Positions 1-8,611 are shown, counted from the first letter of the stretch. The stretch is 52,033 nucleotides of DNA from Pseudomonas mandelii (GCF_024138395.1 NZ_JAMYDU010000030.1:1-52033); one strand, 5' to 3'. Program-made: numbers and translations. Notes: a model not told the origin generated them from the letters alone.

Positions 1-58
1 GAGCCAGGGTTGCCGGCGAAGGCGTCCTTAAGAACGCCTTCGCCGGCAAGCCTGGCTC
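1..58. repeat. REP-like long hairpin at window edge
   Basis: Arms 12-25 and 34-47 are perfectly complementary around an 8-base loop, and outer arms 1-8 and 51-58 (GAGCCAGG/CCTGGCTC) extend the stem. The bases after it (CTCCTACAG) match the ends of other REP elements in this window. The left part may be cut by the window edge. The rest of 59-167 shows no gene that I recognise. Confidence 0.7.
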
Positions 59-167
59 CTACAGGTCCGATGTGCCCTTAACTAACTGGCATTAGGGGCT
101 GCCCGGCAACCGTTGGGTAACGCTTGACGCTGCGCTTTGTATCAGCGCCAATGGAGTGGTTAAAAAG

Positions 168-206
168 AAAACCCCGATCAGGTGACTGGTCGGGGTTTTC
201 TTTTTG
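168..206. terminator. Bidirectional rho-independent terminator
   Basis: A GC stem (AAAACCCCGA / TCGGGGTTTT) is followed by T-rich tracts on both strands. On the minus strand it lies about 65 bases after the stop of the immunity gene and probably ends the toxin/immunity transcript. On the plus strand it could serve a gene to the left of the window. Confidence 0.75.
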
Positions 207-269
207 TGGATTGTTATGGATGGCGCGGGTACTGACAGACGTCGTATGCAGGTCGTTTTCGATAACTCG

Positions 270-494
270 TTAGTCGTATGAGGTCAGAAATAATTCGAGA
301 TTTTTAGGCAGATCGAGTGAGCATGCTTTTTCTATACCGATGATTTGTTGTTCTGTAAGGCGATAATCATGGAATGAATCTTCGTCTTTTTCCCACCCCA
401 TAATCAGTTTGAGTTCGGTGGTGGAAATAGGGATCTGCTTCTCAAATGAAGGAAAATCCTCGCCTTTCGGAACCCCCATAATTAAATGCTTCAT
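270..494 (-). CDS. Putative immunity protein for the adjacent E3-type pyocin
   Basis: A 74-aa, acidic, soluble protein without signal peptide or membrane segment. Its start codon overlaps the stop of the toxin gene (ATGA), the usual coupling of bacteriocin immunity genes, so toxin and antidote would be co-translated. The toxin tip is colicin E3-like, but this protein is shorter than the E3/cloacin immunity family (about 85 aa) and I see no clear match to it; the sequence (GWEKDEDSFHDYRLTEQQ in the middle) may belong to a different immunity family. Its acidic character suits binding a basic nuclease. The role is inferred from position and size. The gene is AT-richer than its surroundings, consistent with exchange of toxin/immunity cassettes. 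Confidence 0.6.
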   Translation of the reverse strand: MKHLIMGVPKGEDFPSFEKQIPISTTELKLIMGWEKDEDSFHDYRLTEQQIIGIEKACSLDLPKNLELFLTSYD

Positions 495-1675
495 GGCTCT
501 ACCTTCCTTGTTGGATCTGCTGGTTTGTTCTGAGTGCCAGTTTCATGGTTGAACTCGCCCAAGTGTTTTCCACGCTTGTTGTACTTTTCAACGGCTCCAT
601 GCTGGAAGTCCCACTCGTAAATCGTTCCGCTTCTATCCTTCCAGCGTGGGCGCAACCCTCCGCCACCTTTGATTGGAGTTTTTGGGGTAGCCCATTTAGC
701 GCCTGGAAAAGCTGGCAGAGAGTCAGGTTTTTGATGGTAATTAAGCTGAGGCATGCTCAGCACGATGTAAACCGGCAATACCCCCGAATCCGCCGGAAAC
801 ACAAGAATGAAATCCTTGTACTCAGGCGGGTACACCGGATTCACGATGATGCTGTCAGCCGCCTTCGTCGGCGGATAAACCCAGATGTGGGGCGCTTGCG
901 GTGCGGCTTTCAAAGCGGGGATGCCGAGGATGTTTGAACCGTCCTCGGCCGGGGTCCAGATCAGCTCGATACCATCCCCAAGATCAGCTACCTGCTGACT
1001 GCCGCGCAAGGTGAACTGCACGACATCGACCATCTCCCAGTCACGGTTTTTGCCGGTGTAGAAACCGTATCCCTTGAGAGTGCCGTCAGGCTGCTGCTCG
1101 ACTAGCAGGCGAACGCGGGTGCGCGCCTGTTTGAGGGATCGCAGTTGATCTTCGGTATAGAGGGAACTGTCGCCGAGGCTCGACGGGATGACCAGTGCAA
1201 CCAGCCCCGTCAGCGTGGCGGCAGCGGTGCTGGCGGCGACTGCGGGTAATGCGGCGAACGCTGAACCGGCCAAGGTGAAGCTGCCGAAACCGGCCGGAAT
1301 CGCAGTGCCACTGATTTTCTTAAGCGGGATGCCACCGCTTTCATCGGCCTCGCGGGCACCGAGCAGGATCAGTTCGCCGTAATCCTTCAGGCTGTCTGTC
1401 GGAACAACGCCGGAGGGATTCGTGTAGTCGATGATTGCATCGGGCAGCTTGCAGGACTTGGCGAATACGCATCCCGCGCGGACACCATCGTCCTTTTTCG
1501 CAGCGACCGGAAGGCTGTCTTCGAAGGCCTGCTGCCTGGCGAGCATGGCGTCGTAAGCGTTTTGCCTGGCATCGCGCTCGGCCAGTTCGATGGCCGTCAT
1601 GTAGCGATGGGTGACGTGATGCCCGTCGCCTGAGGGTGGGTTTTGAACCCGGGGGATGCCCTTGCTGCCAGCCAC
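491..1675 (-). CDS. S-type pyocin-like toxin with colicin E3-type 16S rRNase domain
   Basis: A 394-aa protein. The last about 55 residues match the cytotoxic domain of colicin E3/cloacin DF13, which cuts 16S rRNA at the decoding site: a GGGGLRPRW lead-in and an IYEWDFQHGAVE motif. Residues aligning with E3 Asp510, His513, Glu517 and Arg545 are present (D356, H359, E363, R390 here); the E3 Glu515 position is Ala. Residues of about 125-165 are Ala/Gly-rich and hydrophobic, followed by a Pyocin_S-type domain at about 175-320. The long receptor-binding and coiled-coil part of classical S-pyocins is absent, so delivery could be by another route, such as T6SS or a short bacteriocin; this is inference. 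Start chosen at GTG 1675, preceded by AAAGGA at good spacing; an upstream in-frame GTG at 1690 also exists. No convincing P-box was seen upstream. Confidence 0.8.
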   Translation of the reverse strand: MAGSKGIPRVQNPPSGDGHHVTHRYMTAIELAERDARQNAYDAMLARQQAFEDSLPVAAKKDDGVRAGCVFAKSCKLPDAIIDYTNPSGVVPTDSLKDYGELILLGAREADESGGIPLKKISGTAIPAGFGSFTLAGSAFAALPAVAASTAAATLTGLVALVIPSSLGDSSLYTEDQLRSLKQARTRVRLLVEQQPDGTLKGYGFYTGKNRDWEMVDVVQFTLRGSQQVADLGDGIELIWTPAEDGSNILGIPALKAAPQAPHIWVYPPTKAADSIIVNPVYPPEYKDFILVFPADSGVLPVYIVLSMPQLNYHQKPDSLPAFPGAKWATPKTPIKGGGGLRPRWKDRSGTIYEWDFQHGAVEKYNKRGKHLGEFNHETGTQNKPADPTRKVEP

Positions 1676-1776
1676 TGATTGTCCTTTCACTCGTCCATCG
1701 GCAACCCCGGAAAGAGGGGCTGCACGACGTTAACGAACGTGGCTAATCGTGGCTGTAGGACTAATCCTGATTGTCG

Positions 1777-2985
1777 TTAAGAGTGTTCTCTATCGCTCAG
1801 AAAAACAGGTGCAGTACTCTTGCGGCTCGCCGCCGCCGTCACCGCATAACCGATCAATGCCGCCAGAATCGAACCGGTCAGAATCCCCATTCGATCCATC
1901 CCGGCGTATTCACTGGCGCCGGGCACGAAAGCCAGGGAACCGACAAACAGGCTCATGGTGAAACCGATGCCGCAGAGGATTGCCACGCCCAGCACCTGAC
2001 CCCAATTGGCGCCTTGGGGCAGGGCGGCGATGCCGATTTTCACCGCCAGCCAGGTCAGGCCGAACACGCCGACCATCTTGCCCAGCAGCAGACCAACAGC
2101 GATGCCCATCGGCACGTCGTGGGTGAAGCTTTCGACGGTCACGCCGCTCAGGGACAGGCCGGCGTTGGCGAAGGCGAACAGCGGCAGAATGCCGTAGGCC
2201 ACCCATGGATGCAGGGCATGTTCCAGGGTCAGCAGCGGCGAAGGCTCGGCGTTTTTCGTGCGCAGTGGAATGCAGAAGGCCAGGGTCACACCGGCCAGCG
2301 TGGCGTGCACGCCGCTCTTGAGTACGCAGACCCAGAGGATCAGCCCGATGATCATGTACGGCCCGAGTTTCACTACGCCGAGTCGATTCATCCCGATCAA
2401 GGCCGCGATGCAGGCCGCAGCCAGTGCCAGGGACAAGGTCGACAGTGCGCCGGAATAGAAGATCGCGATGATGATAATCGCGCCCAGATCGTCGATGATC
2501 GCCAGGGTCATGAGGAACAGTTTCAGCGACACCGGCACGCGTTTGCCCAGCAGGGCCAGTACGCCAAGGGCGAAGGCGATGTCGGTGGCGGTCGGGATCG
2601 CCCAGCCACTCAGGGCCGGCGGGTTGTCGCGATTCAAGAACCAGTAGATCAACGCCGGCACCACCATGCCGCCAATCGCCGCCGCGCCGGGCAGGACGAT
2701 CTGCGACGGTTTCGACAGTTGGCCGTCGAGCACTTCGCGTTTCACTTCCAGACCGATCAGCAGGAAGAACAAGGCCATCAGGCCGTCGTTGATCCACAGC
2801 AGCAGCGGTTTGGCGATTTTCAGCGCGCCGATCTGCGCTACCACGGGGGTGTCCAGCAGCCCGCTATAGAGCCACGACAGCGATGAGTTGTTGATGATCA
2901 GGGCGAGAGCGGCCGCGGCGATCAATAACAGACCGCTGGCAGCTTCCAACTGAAAGAAACGCGTGAACGTGCTACGCAGAGGCAA
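1777..2985 (-). CDS. nhaA: Na+/H+ antiporter NhaA
   Basis: A 402-aa inner-membrane antiporter that exchanges cytoplasmic Na+ or Li+ for external protons and supports salt and alkaline pH tolerance. About 11-12 hydrophobic segments are visible. Family landmarks are present: TATDIAFALG with Asp at about 135, the LAIIDDLGA ion-binding Asp pair at about 165-166, and the helix-X lysine in LLGKMVG at about 303, corresponding to E. coli D133, D163/D164 and K300. The start is read as TTG at 2985, which has GGAG seven bases upstream; the nearby ATG is in another frame. The length fits the family. The gene is monocistronic in appearance. The toxin gene follows 100 bases downstream on the same strand. 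Confidence 0.93.
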   Translation of the reverse strand: MPLRSTFTRFFQLEAASGLLLIAAAALALIINNSSLSWLYSGLLDTPVVAQIGALKIAKPLLLWINDGLMALFFLLIGLEVKREVLDGQLSKPSQIVLPGAAAIGGMVVPALIYWFLNRDNPPALSGWAIPTATDIAFALGVLALLGKRVPVSLKLFLMTLAIIDDLGAIIIIAIFYSGALSTLSLALAAACIAALIGMNRLGVVKLGPYMIIGLILWVCVLKSGVHATLAGVTLAFCIPLRTKNAEPSPLLTLEHALHPWVAYGILPLFAFANAGLSLSGVTVESFTHDVPMGIAVGLLLGKMVGVFGLTWLAVKIGIAALPQGANWGQVLGVAILCGIGFTMSLFVGSLAFVPGASEYAGMDRMGILTGSILAALIGYAVTAAASRKSTAPVFLSDREHS

Positions 2986-3236
2986 GGTCGCTCTCCATCG
3001 ATGAATTCAAAAGGTGGCACACCCTAACCCGTACGGTTAGTTGTTAAAACAAAAGTTATATTCTTTTTTGTTATATGCCGTTACAACGTGGGCAGTCAGC
3101 AAAGGCCTGAGCCTAGCAGTTGCCAAACGTATTGGACCTCAGCTGTATCTGTGCATGATGTAGGTTCTTTCCTAAGCTTGTGGGCTGAGCCTTGCGACAA
3201 GGCCGACTCTTTGCCTGATTCAACGAGAAAACCATC

Positions 3237-4331
3237 ATGAGCGACAACCGACAGTGGGCCCGCGAAGCCATCCGGATCATCGAAGCCGACTTCCAGCGCA
3301 GCGCCGATACCCACCTGATCCCCTTGCCGCTGCCGGGGTTGCCGGGCATCGAGTTGTATTTCAAGGATGAGTCGAGTCATCCCACCGGCAGCCTGAAACA
3401 TCGGCTGGCGCGCTCGTTGTTCCTCTACGCCCTGTGTAACGGCTGGCTCAAACCCGGTGCGCCGGTGATCGAAGCCTCCAGCGGTTCGACGGCGATTTCC
3501 GAGGCGTACTTCGCCCGCCTGCTGGGACTGCCGTTCATTGCGGTGATGCCCGCGACCACGTCCAAGGAAAAGATCGCGCAGATCGCTTTTTATGGTGGCA
3601 AGAGCCATCTGGTGGACGATCCGACGCAGATCTACGCCGAGTCCGAACGCTTGGCTCGCGAACATGATGGGCACTTCATCGACCAGTTCACCTACGCTGA
3701 ACGCGCCACTGACTGGCGGGCGAACAACAACATCGCCGAATCGATCTTCCAGCAGATGCGTTTCGAGCAGCACCCGGAACCGAGCTGGCTGATTTCCAGC
3801 CCCGGCACCGGCGGCACTACCGCGACGCTTGGCCGTTACGTGCGCTATCGCCAGCATTGCACCCGCGTGCTGTGCGCTGATGCCGAGCGTTCGGTGTTCT
3901 TCGATTATTACCAGACCGGTGATGCCAGCCTGCGCCTGGATTGCGGGTCACGGATTGAAGGCATTGGCCGGCCGCGGGTGGAAGCGTCGTTCCTGCCCAA
4001 GGTGATCGATGCGATGGTCAAAGTACCGGACGCGTTGTCGCTGGCGGCCATGCATTACCTGGCGCAGCGTTTGGGGCGACGGGTCGGCGGGTCGAGCGGG
4101 ACCAACCTGATCGGCGCCTTGATGGCAGCCCAGCAGATGGTAGCGGCGGGAGAGTCGGGGTCGATCGTGGCGATTTTGTGCGATGGCGGCGAGCGCTATG
4201 CCACCACCTATTACGATCAGGCCTGGCTCAAGGCCCAAGGGTATGAGTTGAGCGGTTTGATGGATGCCGTGGCGGCGAGTGTCGAGCGCGGCGAGCCGCT
4301 GCCGGCCAGCGTGTTGCGCGCCAATATCTGA
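3237..4331 (+). CDS. PLP-dependent cysteine synthase-fold enzyme (possible cysteine desulfhydrase)
   Basis: A 364-aa fold-type II PLP enzyme. K54 in PTGSLKHRLA is the expected Schiff-base lysine, SSGSTAIS (81-88) is the substrate-carboxylate loop and PGTGGTTATLGRY (189-201) the cofactor phosphate loop. The sequence resembles the CysK/CBS family and in particular Cds1-type L-cysteine desulfhydrases, which release sulfide, pyruvate and ammonia from cysteine, but lacks the classical TSGNTG loop of CysK, so O-acetylserine sulfhydrylase activity is not assured. The ATG at 3237 follows GAGAAAACC. No cysteine or sulfur genes lie beside it; the 250-base upstream gap holds only promoter-like sequence. 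Exact substrate is unknown. Confidence 0.8.
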   Translation: MSDNRQWAREAIRIIEADFQRSADTHLIPLPLPGLPGIELYFKDESSHPTGSLKHRLARSLFLYALCNGWLKPGAPVIEASSGSTAISEAYFARLLGLPFIAVMPATTSKEKIAQIAFYGGKSHLVDDPTQIYAESERLAREHDGHFIDQFTYAERATDWRANNNIAESIFQQMRFEQHPEPSWLISSPGTGGTTATLGRYVRYRQHCTRVLCADAERSVFFDYYQTGDASLRLDCGSRIEGIGRPRVEASFLPKVIDAMVKVPDALSLAAMHYLAQRLGRRVGGSSGTNLIGALMAAQQMVAAGESGSIVAILCDGGERYATTYYDQAWLKAQGYELSGLMDAVAASVERGEPLPASVLRANI

Positions 4332-4347
4332 CCCCAGACACCGCCCC

Positions 4348-4439
4348 CTGTAGGAGCGAGGCTTGCCCGCGAAGAACGATAATGCGGTCTTTCAGAAAGA
4401 CCGCGTCAACTTCTTCGCGGGCAAGCCTCGCTCCTACAG
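4348..4439. repeat. REP pair (BIME), GAGGCTTGCCCGCGAAG type
   Basis: Perfect 27-base inverted arms at 4348-4374 and 4413-4439, with an inner hairpin (GCGGTCTTTC / AAAGACCGC). It sits between two convergent genes, where it may block read-through or protect 3' ends. Confidence 0.9.
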
Positions 4440-4455
4440 TGCGCGTGATCGTTCC

Positions 4456-6069
4456 TTAGGCCTCAAGGCCAAGGATGTCGCGAGCTACGGCTTCGGCAAT
4501 CCGAATACCATCCACACCCGCCGACAAAATCCCGCCCGCATAACCCGCGCCTTCACCGGCCGGGAACAAGCCCTTCACGTTCAGGCTCTGCATCGACTCG
4601 TTACGGGTAATCCGCAGTGGCGATGACGTGCGCGTCTCGATCCCGGTCAACACGGCGTCGTGCAGCGAGTAGCCACGAATCTGCTTCTCGAACGCCGGCA
4701 AGGCTTCGCGAATGGCTTCGATGGCGAATGCCGGCAACGCCAGGGCCAAATCGCCCAAGGCAACACCCGGTTTGTAGGACGGCTCGACGCTGCCCAACTC
4801 GGTCGACGGTTTGCCGACAATGAAGTCGCCAACCAGTTGCGCCGGCGCTTCGTAATTGCTGCCGCCCAGCACAAAGGCGTGGGATTCCAGGCGTTCCTGC
4901 AACTCGATGCCAGCCAGCGGGCCACCTGGATAATCGACTTCCGGGGTGATCCCGACGACGATCCCGGAGTTGGCGTTGCGCTCGTTACGCGAGTATTGGC
5001 TCATGCCGTTGGTGACCACGCGGTTAGGTTCGGAGGTCGCCGCCACCACGGTGCCGCCCGGGCACATGCAGAAGCTGTAGACCGAACGACCGTTGCTGGC
5101 GTGGTGCACCAGTTTGTAATCGGCGGCGCCGAGTTTCGGGTGCCCGGCGTATTTACCCAGGCGCGCGCGGTCGATCAGCGATTGCGGGTGCTCGATGCGG
5201 AAACCCACCGAGAACGGCTTGGCTTCCATGAACACGCCACGACCGTGGAGCATGCGGAAGGTGTCCCGGGCGCTGTGGCCGAGGGCCAGAATCACGTGTT
5301 TCGAATGGATCTGTTCGCCGCCATTGAGCTCGACGCCGACCAGTTGGCCGTCCTCGATCAACACATCAGTGACACGCTGCTGGAAGCGTACTTCGCCGCC
5401 CATGGCGCGAATCTGCTCACGCATGTTTTCCACCACACCGGTCAGACGGAACGTACCGATGTGCGGTTTGCTGACATAGAGAATTTCTTCCGGCGCGCCG
5501 GCCTTGACGAACTCATGCAGGACTTTGCGACCGATGAATTTCGGGTCCTTGATCTGGCTGTAGAGCTTGCCGTCGGAGAACGTACCCGCGCCGCCTTCAC
5601 CGAATTGCACGTTGGATTCGGGGTTGAGCACGCTTTTGCGCCACAGGCCCCAAGTGTCCTTGGTGCGCTGACGCACTTCGGTGCCACGTTCGAGGATGAT
5701 CGGCTTGAAGCCCATCTGCGCCAGCAGCAGGCCGGCGAAGATTCCGCACGGGCCGAAACCCACGACGACAGGACGTTGCTCAAGATCAGCCGGCGCCTGG
5801 CCGACCACTTTGTAGCTGACATCCGGCGCCACGTTGACGTTACGGTCATCGGCGAACTTGTGCAGCACCAACGCCTCATCGCGAACGTTGAGGTCGATGG
5901 TGTAGATAAAGCACAGTTCGGAGGACTTTTTGCGCGCATCGTAGCTGCGCTTGAACAAGGTGAAGTCGAGCAGGTCATCACTGGCGATGCCCAGGCGCTG
6001 CAGGATGGCAGGGCGCAGGTCTTCTTCGGGATGGTCGATCGGCAGCTTGAGTTCGGTGATTCGTAACAT
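4456..6069 (-). CDS. FAD-dependent dehydrogenase (COG2509-type)
   Basis: A 537-aa cytosolic flavoprotein. After a roughly 95-residue N-terminal domain comes an FAD-binding Rossmann motif, VVVGFGPCGIFAG (101-113), then an acidic ILERG strand end. A GEGGAGTFSDGKLYSQ segment and the C-terminal GLFPAGEGAGYAGGI motif are characteristic of this uncharacterised family of NAD(P)/FAD-dependent oxidoreductases, broadly conserved in proteobacteria. The substrate is unknown; nothing nearby identifies it. The length is normal for the family. It stands alone between a REP pair and a lipoprotein gene on the same strand. Confidence 0.85.
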   Translation of the reverse strand: MLRITELKLPIDHPEEDLRPAILQRLGIASDDLLDFTLFKRSYDARKKSSELCFIYTIDLNVRDEALVLHKFADDRNVNVAPDVSYKVVGQAPADLEQRPVVVGFGPCGIFAGLLLAQMGFKPIILERGTEVRQRTKDTWGLWRKSVLNPESNVQFGEGGAGTFSDGKLYSQIKDPKFIGRKVLHEFVKAGAPEEILYVSKPHIGTFRLTGVVENMREQIRAMGGEVRFQQRVTDVLIEDGQLVGVELNGGEQIHSKHVILALGHSARDTFRMLHGRGVFMEAKPFSVGFRIEHPQSLIDRARLGKYAGHPKLGAADYKLVHHASNGRSVYSFCMCPGGTVVAATSEPNRVVTNGMSQYSRNERNANSGIVVGITPEVDYPGGPLAGIELQERLESHAFVLGGSNYEAPAQLVGDFIVGKPSTELGSVEPSYKPGVALGDLALALPAFAIEAIREALPAFEKQIRGYSLHDAVLTGIETRTSSPLRITRNESMQSLNVKGLFPAGEGAGYAGGILSAGVDGIRIAEAVARDILGLEA

Positions 6070-6164
6070 GACGGGATCCGGTTCGCGGGGCGCACAACTG
6101 CGCCAAGGCGTTTGAAGCCCGCGATTATAAGCCTCAAAGGATGATTCCCGTGAGGCAAAAACGA

Positions 6165-6830
6165 TCAGTCGTTACGCGATCCGCCAAAATACCCGCAGCC
6201 GCGTTGCACCTGGCCATCGATGCGCAGCTCGGCGCTCATGTGCTGCACGCTGCCGGTGCTGCTGTCGACGCAACGTTGCGGCGCGACCCAGAGCTCGATG
6301 CGCTGATTGTTGGCTTCGGTGCTGAGGTTGAAGCGGCCATCGCCCAGTTGTTCTTCAACGTACGGCAGGGCCAAGGGTGGCTGACCGTCGCGGTCGATGA
6401 CCATGCCTTTGCCGCTGACTTTGACGTTCCATTCAGGGCCATGGCCGGCGGCGCGCAGTATCAGCTGTTTGAAATTGGGATCGTCGCACGCCGTGCCCGA
6501 GCGTTCGACGCGGTACAGCTGCTCCAGATCGAGTCGGCTATCGACACCATTGGCAATGATCCGGCCACGCACGTCGGCAAACAACTTGCCCTGATCATCG
6601 GCCAGGGTCGCGGCCTCTTGCAGGACGCTGGTGCCGCCGGTGTCGTTGACCGCATAACTGCGCTGCTCATTGCACGGCTGGAACAGCAATTTGCCGTCCG
6701 CCGCCGTCAACTGGCCCTGCATGCGGGTCTGGCCCACATGGGAAGCACTTTCGCGCGGGCCATCAAGCAACTGGCAGGCGGCGAACAGCGGAAGCAGGGC
6801 AACAAGCACTAAGGAACGGGCAACACGCAT
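6165..6830 (-). CDS. Putative lipoprotein, COG3650-like
   Basis: A 221-aa protein with a short basic N-terminus, a hydrophobic stretch and a lipobox LFAAC at about 15-19, so it is expected to be lipid-anchored in the envelope. The mature part is soluble and has four cysteines, which could pair in the periplasm (a CNEQRSYAV segment, a TACDDPNF segment and two near the C-terminus). It resembles the uncharacterised COG3650 lipoproteins, which bind or sense small molecules in no proven way. The start was placed at ATG 6830, which follows AGGAGACTCAAAG; an ATG six codons upstream lacks such a site. Function unknown. Confidence 0.75.
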   Translation of the reverse strand: MRVARSLVLVALLPLFAACQLLDGPRESASHVGQTRMQGQLTAADGKLLFQPCNEQRSYAVNDTGGTSVLQEAATLADDQGKLFADVRGRIIANGVDSRLDLEQLYRVERSGTACDDPNFKQLILRAAGHGPEWNVKVSGKGMVIDRDGQPPLALPYVEEQLGDGRFNLSTEANNQRIELWVAPQRCVDSSTGSVQHMSAELRIDGQVQRGCGYFGGSRND

Positions 6831-6897
6831 CTTTGAGTCTCCTGACAAGTGTCGCCACGTTACTCAGCCTGACCGTTCATCACAACCCTGCAAAGCA

Positions 6898-6984
6898 AGA
6901 TCAAAAGATCGCAGCCTGCGGCAGCTCCTACGGGGTGTACGCCGGGCCTTTGTAGGAGCTGGCGAAGCCTGCGATCTTTTGATT
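6898..6984. repeat. REP pair, GATCGCAGCCTGCGGCAGCTCCTAC type
   Basis: Inverted arms (AAGATCAAAAGATCGCAG... and ...CTGCGATCTTTTGAT) around a short spacer with a GGCGAAG variant in the right arm. It lies in the intergenic space between the SDR and lipoprotein genes. Confidence 0.88.
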
Positions 6985-6990
6985 CTGGCG

Positions 6991-7590
6991 TTAGCCGACG
7001 CGGTAGGTCTGGCCGGTCTGTAAGCCTTCCACGCTTTTGGCGTAGGCCAGCGCTACTTCGGCGGCGGGAACCGGTTTGAAACCGCGGAAGTACGGGGCGT
7101 AGCTGCCCATGGCTTCGACCAGCACATTCGGGCTGACCGAGTTGATGCGCAAGCCGCGCGGCAGTTCGATCGCCGCTGCACGGACGAAACTGTCCAGGGC
7201 GCCGTTGACCAGGGAGGCCGAGCTGCCGGTACGAATCGGATCGTGGCTGAGGATGCCGGTGGTGAAGGTGAATGACGCACCGTCATTGGCGAATTCACGA
7301 CCGATCAGCAGCAGGTTGACTTGACCCATCAGCTTATCCCGCAAGCCGAGTTCAAAGTCTTGTTCGGTCATGTTGGCCAGCGGCACGAAGTTGACGCTGC
7401 CGGCGGCGCAGATCAGCGCATCGAAGTTGCCGGTCTGTTGGAACAATTTGCGGATCGAGGCGCTGTCACTGATGTCGACCTGAAACTCACCGCTTTTACG
7501 GCCAATACGGATGATTTCGTGGCGCTGGGACAGTTCATGGTCAATCGCCGAACCGACGGTGCCAGAGGCGCCAATCAAAAGAATTTTCAT
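6991..7590 (-). CDS. Short-chain dehydrogenase/reductase-like protein with atypical active site
   Basis: A 199-aa Rossmann-fold protein. The dinucleotide motif GASGTVG (7-13) opens the protein, followed by RIGRKSG, which suits NADP(H), and CAAGSV (the NAG-like motif). The canonical YxxxK catalytic pair is missing: the expected helix reads GSSASLVNGALDSF, with Ser and Asn where Tyr and Lys normally sit. Many small SDR-like proteins with this pattern are annotated only as short-chain dehydrogenases. It may be a non-classical reductase or a sensor of NADPH. The start at 7590 was chosen because the Rossmann motif begins there; longer open reading upstream crosses the LysR promoter. It is divergent from a LysR gene, its likely regulator. 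Confidence 0.8.
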   Translation of the reverse strand: MKILLIGASGTVGSAIDHELSQRHEIIRIGRKSGEFQVDISDSASIRKLFQQTGNFDALICAAGSVNFVPLANMTEQDFELGLRDKLMGQVNLLLIGREFANDGASFTFTTGILSHDPIRTGSSASLVNGALDSFVRAAAIELPRGLRINSVSPNVLVEAMGSYAPYFRGFKPVPAAEVALAYAKSVEGLQTGQTYRVG

Positions 7591-7614
7591 CGTGCTGTAC
7601 CTGAATGGGTTGGA

Positions 7615-7625
7615 TTGAAATTCAA
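7615..7625. promoter_or_regulatory. Candidate LysR-type operator between SDR and LysR genes
   Basis: TTGAAATTCAA is an 11-base perfect palindrome in the 106-base divergent promoter region, 25 bases from the SDR start. Position and symmetry suit a LysR-type site; function is inferred. Confidence 0.35.
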
Positions 7626-7696
7626 GTTTAGAGTGGTTTTTTCCATTGATAACCGGGCTAATAGGCAACCTTTGGTTTTCGAATGGAAACAATCCG

Positions 7697-8611
7697 ATGA
7701 GCGAAATGGACGACCTTGCAGCGTTCGCGGTGTTGATCGAGGCAGGCAGTTTCACCCTCGCTGCCCAACAACTGGGTTGCAGCAAAGGGCAACTCTCCAA
7801 GCGCATCAGCCTGCTGGAATCGCGGTTTTGCATGGTGTTGCTGCAACGCACCACACGCCGCTTGAGCCTGACGGCGGCAGGCGCGGCGCTGTTGCCGCAA
7901 GCCCAGGCACTGGTGATTCAAGTCGAGCGAGCGCGTCAGGCCTTGGCGCGATTGAAAGACGACATGGCCGGCCCGGTGCGGATGACGGTTCCGGTTTCAC
8001 TGGGGGAAACCTTCTTTGACGGCGCACTGCTGGAGTTTTCCCGGCAGTACCCCGAGGTGCAGATCGAACTGGAGCTCAACAATAATTACCGTGACCTGTC
8101 CCGCGACGGGTTCGACCTGGCGATCCGCTCGGAGGTGGCCAACGACGAACGCCTGGTCGCACGTCCGCTGCTGGCCTGGCACGAGATGACCTGCGCCAGC
8201 CCCGCGTATCTTGAGCGATTCGGTGAACCGCTGACGCCTCAGGCACTGGCCGAGCACCGTTGCCTGCTCAACAGCCATTACAGTGGTCGCGAAGAATGGC
8301 TCTATCACCAGCAGCACGAGTTACTGCGGGTGCGGGTGTCGGGACCGTTCGCCAGCAACCACTACAACCTCTTGAAGAAAGCCGCGCTGGCGGATGCGGG
8401 CATTGCGCGTTTGCCGTCGTACTTGCTGCAAGAGGAATTGGCTGACGGGCGTTTGCGCTGGCTCCTGCGTGATTATCAGACCCGCAGCATGCCGATGTAT
8501 CTGGTGCACCCGTATCAGGGCGGTTTGCCGAAACGTACCCAAGTGCTGGCGGATTATTTGATGGGTTGGTTCAAGCGCAGTGGCGAGGCGTTGGATCGGC
8601 TTCGACGGTAA
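7697..8611 (+). CDS. LysR-family transcriptional regulator
   Basis: A 304-aa DNA-binding regulator. The N-terminal winged helix-turn-helix covers about residues 1-60 (FAVLIEAGSFTLAAQQLGCS, then KRISLLESRF), followed by a linker helix and a periplasmic-binding-like effector domain (about 90-300), with the VRMTVPVSLG strand typical of the DsdC/AaeR-like branch. Start chosen at ATG 7697 just before the HTH; an earlier in-frame start would lie within the promoter. It is divergent from the SDR gene and probably controls it and itself. Effector unknown. Confidence 0.88.
   Translation: MSEMDDLAAFAVLIEAGSFTLAAQQLGCSKGQLSKRISLLESRFCMVLLQRTTRRLSLTAAGAALLPQAQALVIQVERARQALARLKDDMAGPVRMTVPVSLGETFFDGALLEFSRQYPEVQIELELNNNYRDLSRDGFDLAIRSEVANDERLVARPLLAWHEMTCASPAYLERFGEPLTPQALAEHRCLLNSHYSGREEWLYHQQHELLRVRVSGPFASNHYNLLKKAALADAGIARLPSYLLQEELADGRLRWLLRDYQTRSMPMYLVHPYQGGLPKRTQVLADYLMGWFKRSGEALDRLRR

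Noticed and set aside
1690..1776. Search for a PrtN P-box before the pyocin gene
   Set aside because: No pair of ATTG blocks with a central GT at the right spacing was found, so SOS/PrtN control is not claimed.
3018..3050. CTAAC...GTTAG symmetry around CGTACG upstream of nhaA
   Set aside because: Short and imperfect (CGTACG is off-centre); not enough to call an operator.
4660..6066. A 468-codon plus-strand frame opposite the FAD dehydrogenase gene
   Set aside because: The minus strand carries an intact flavoprotein with FAD motifs; the opposite frame shows no domain.
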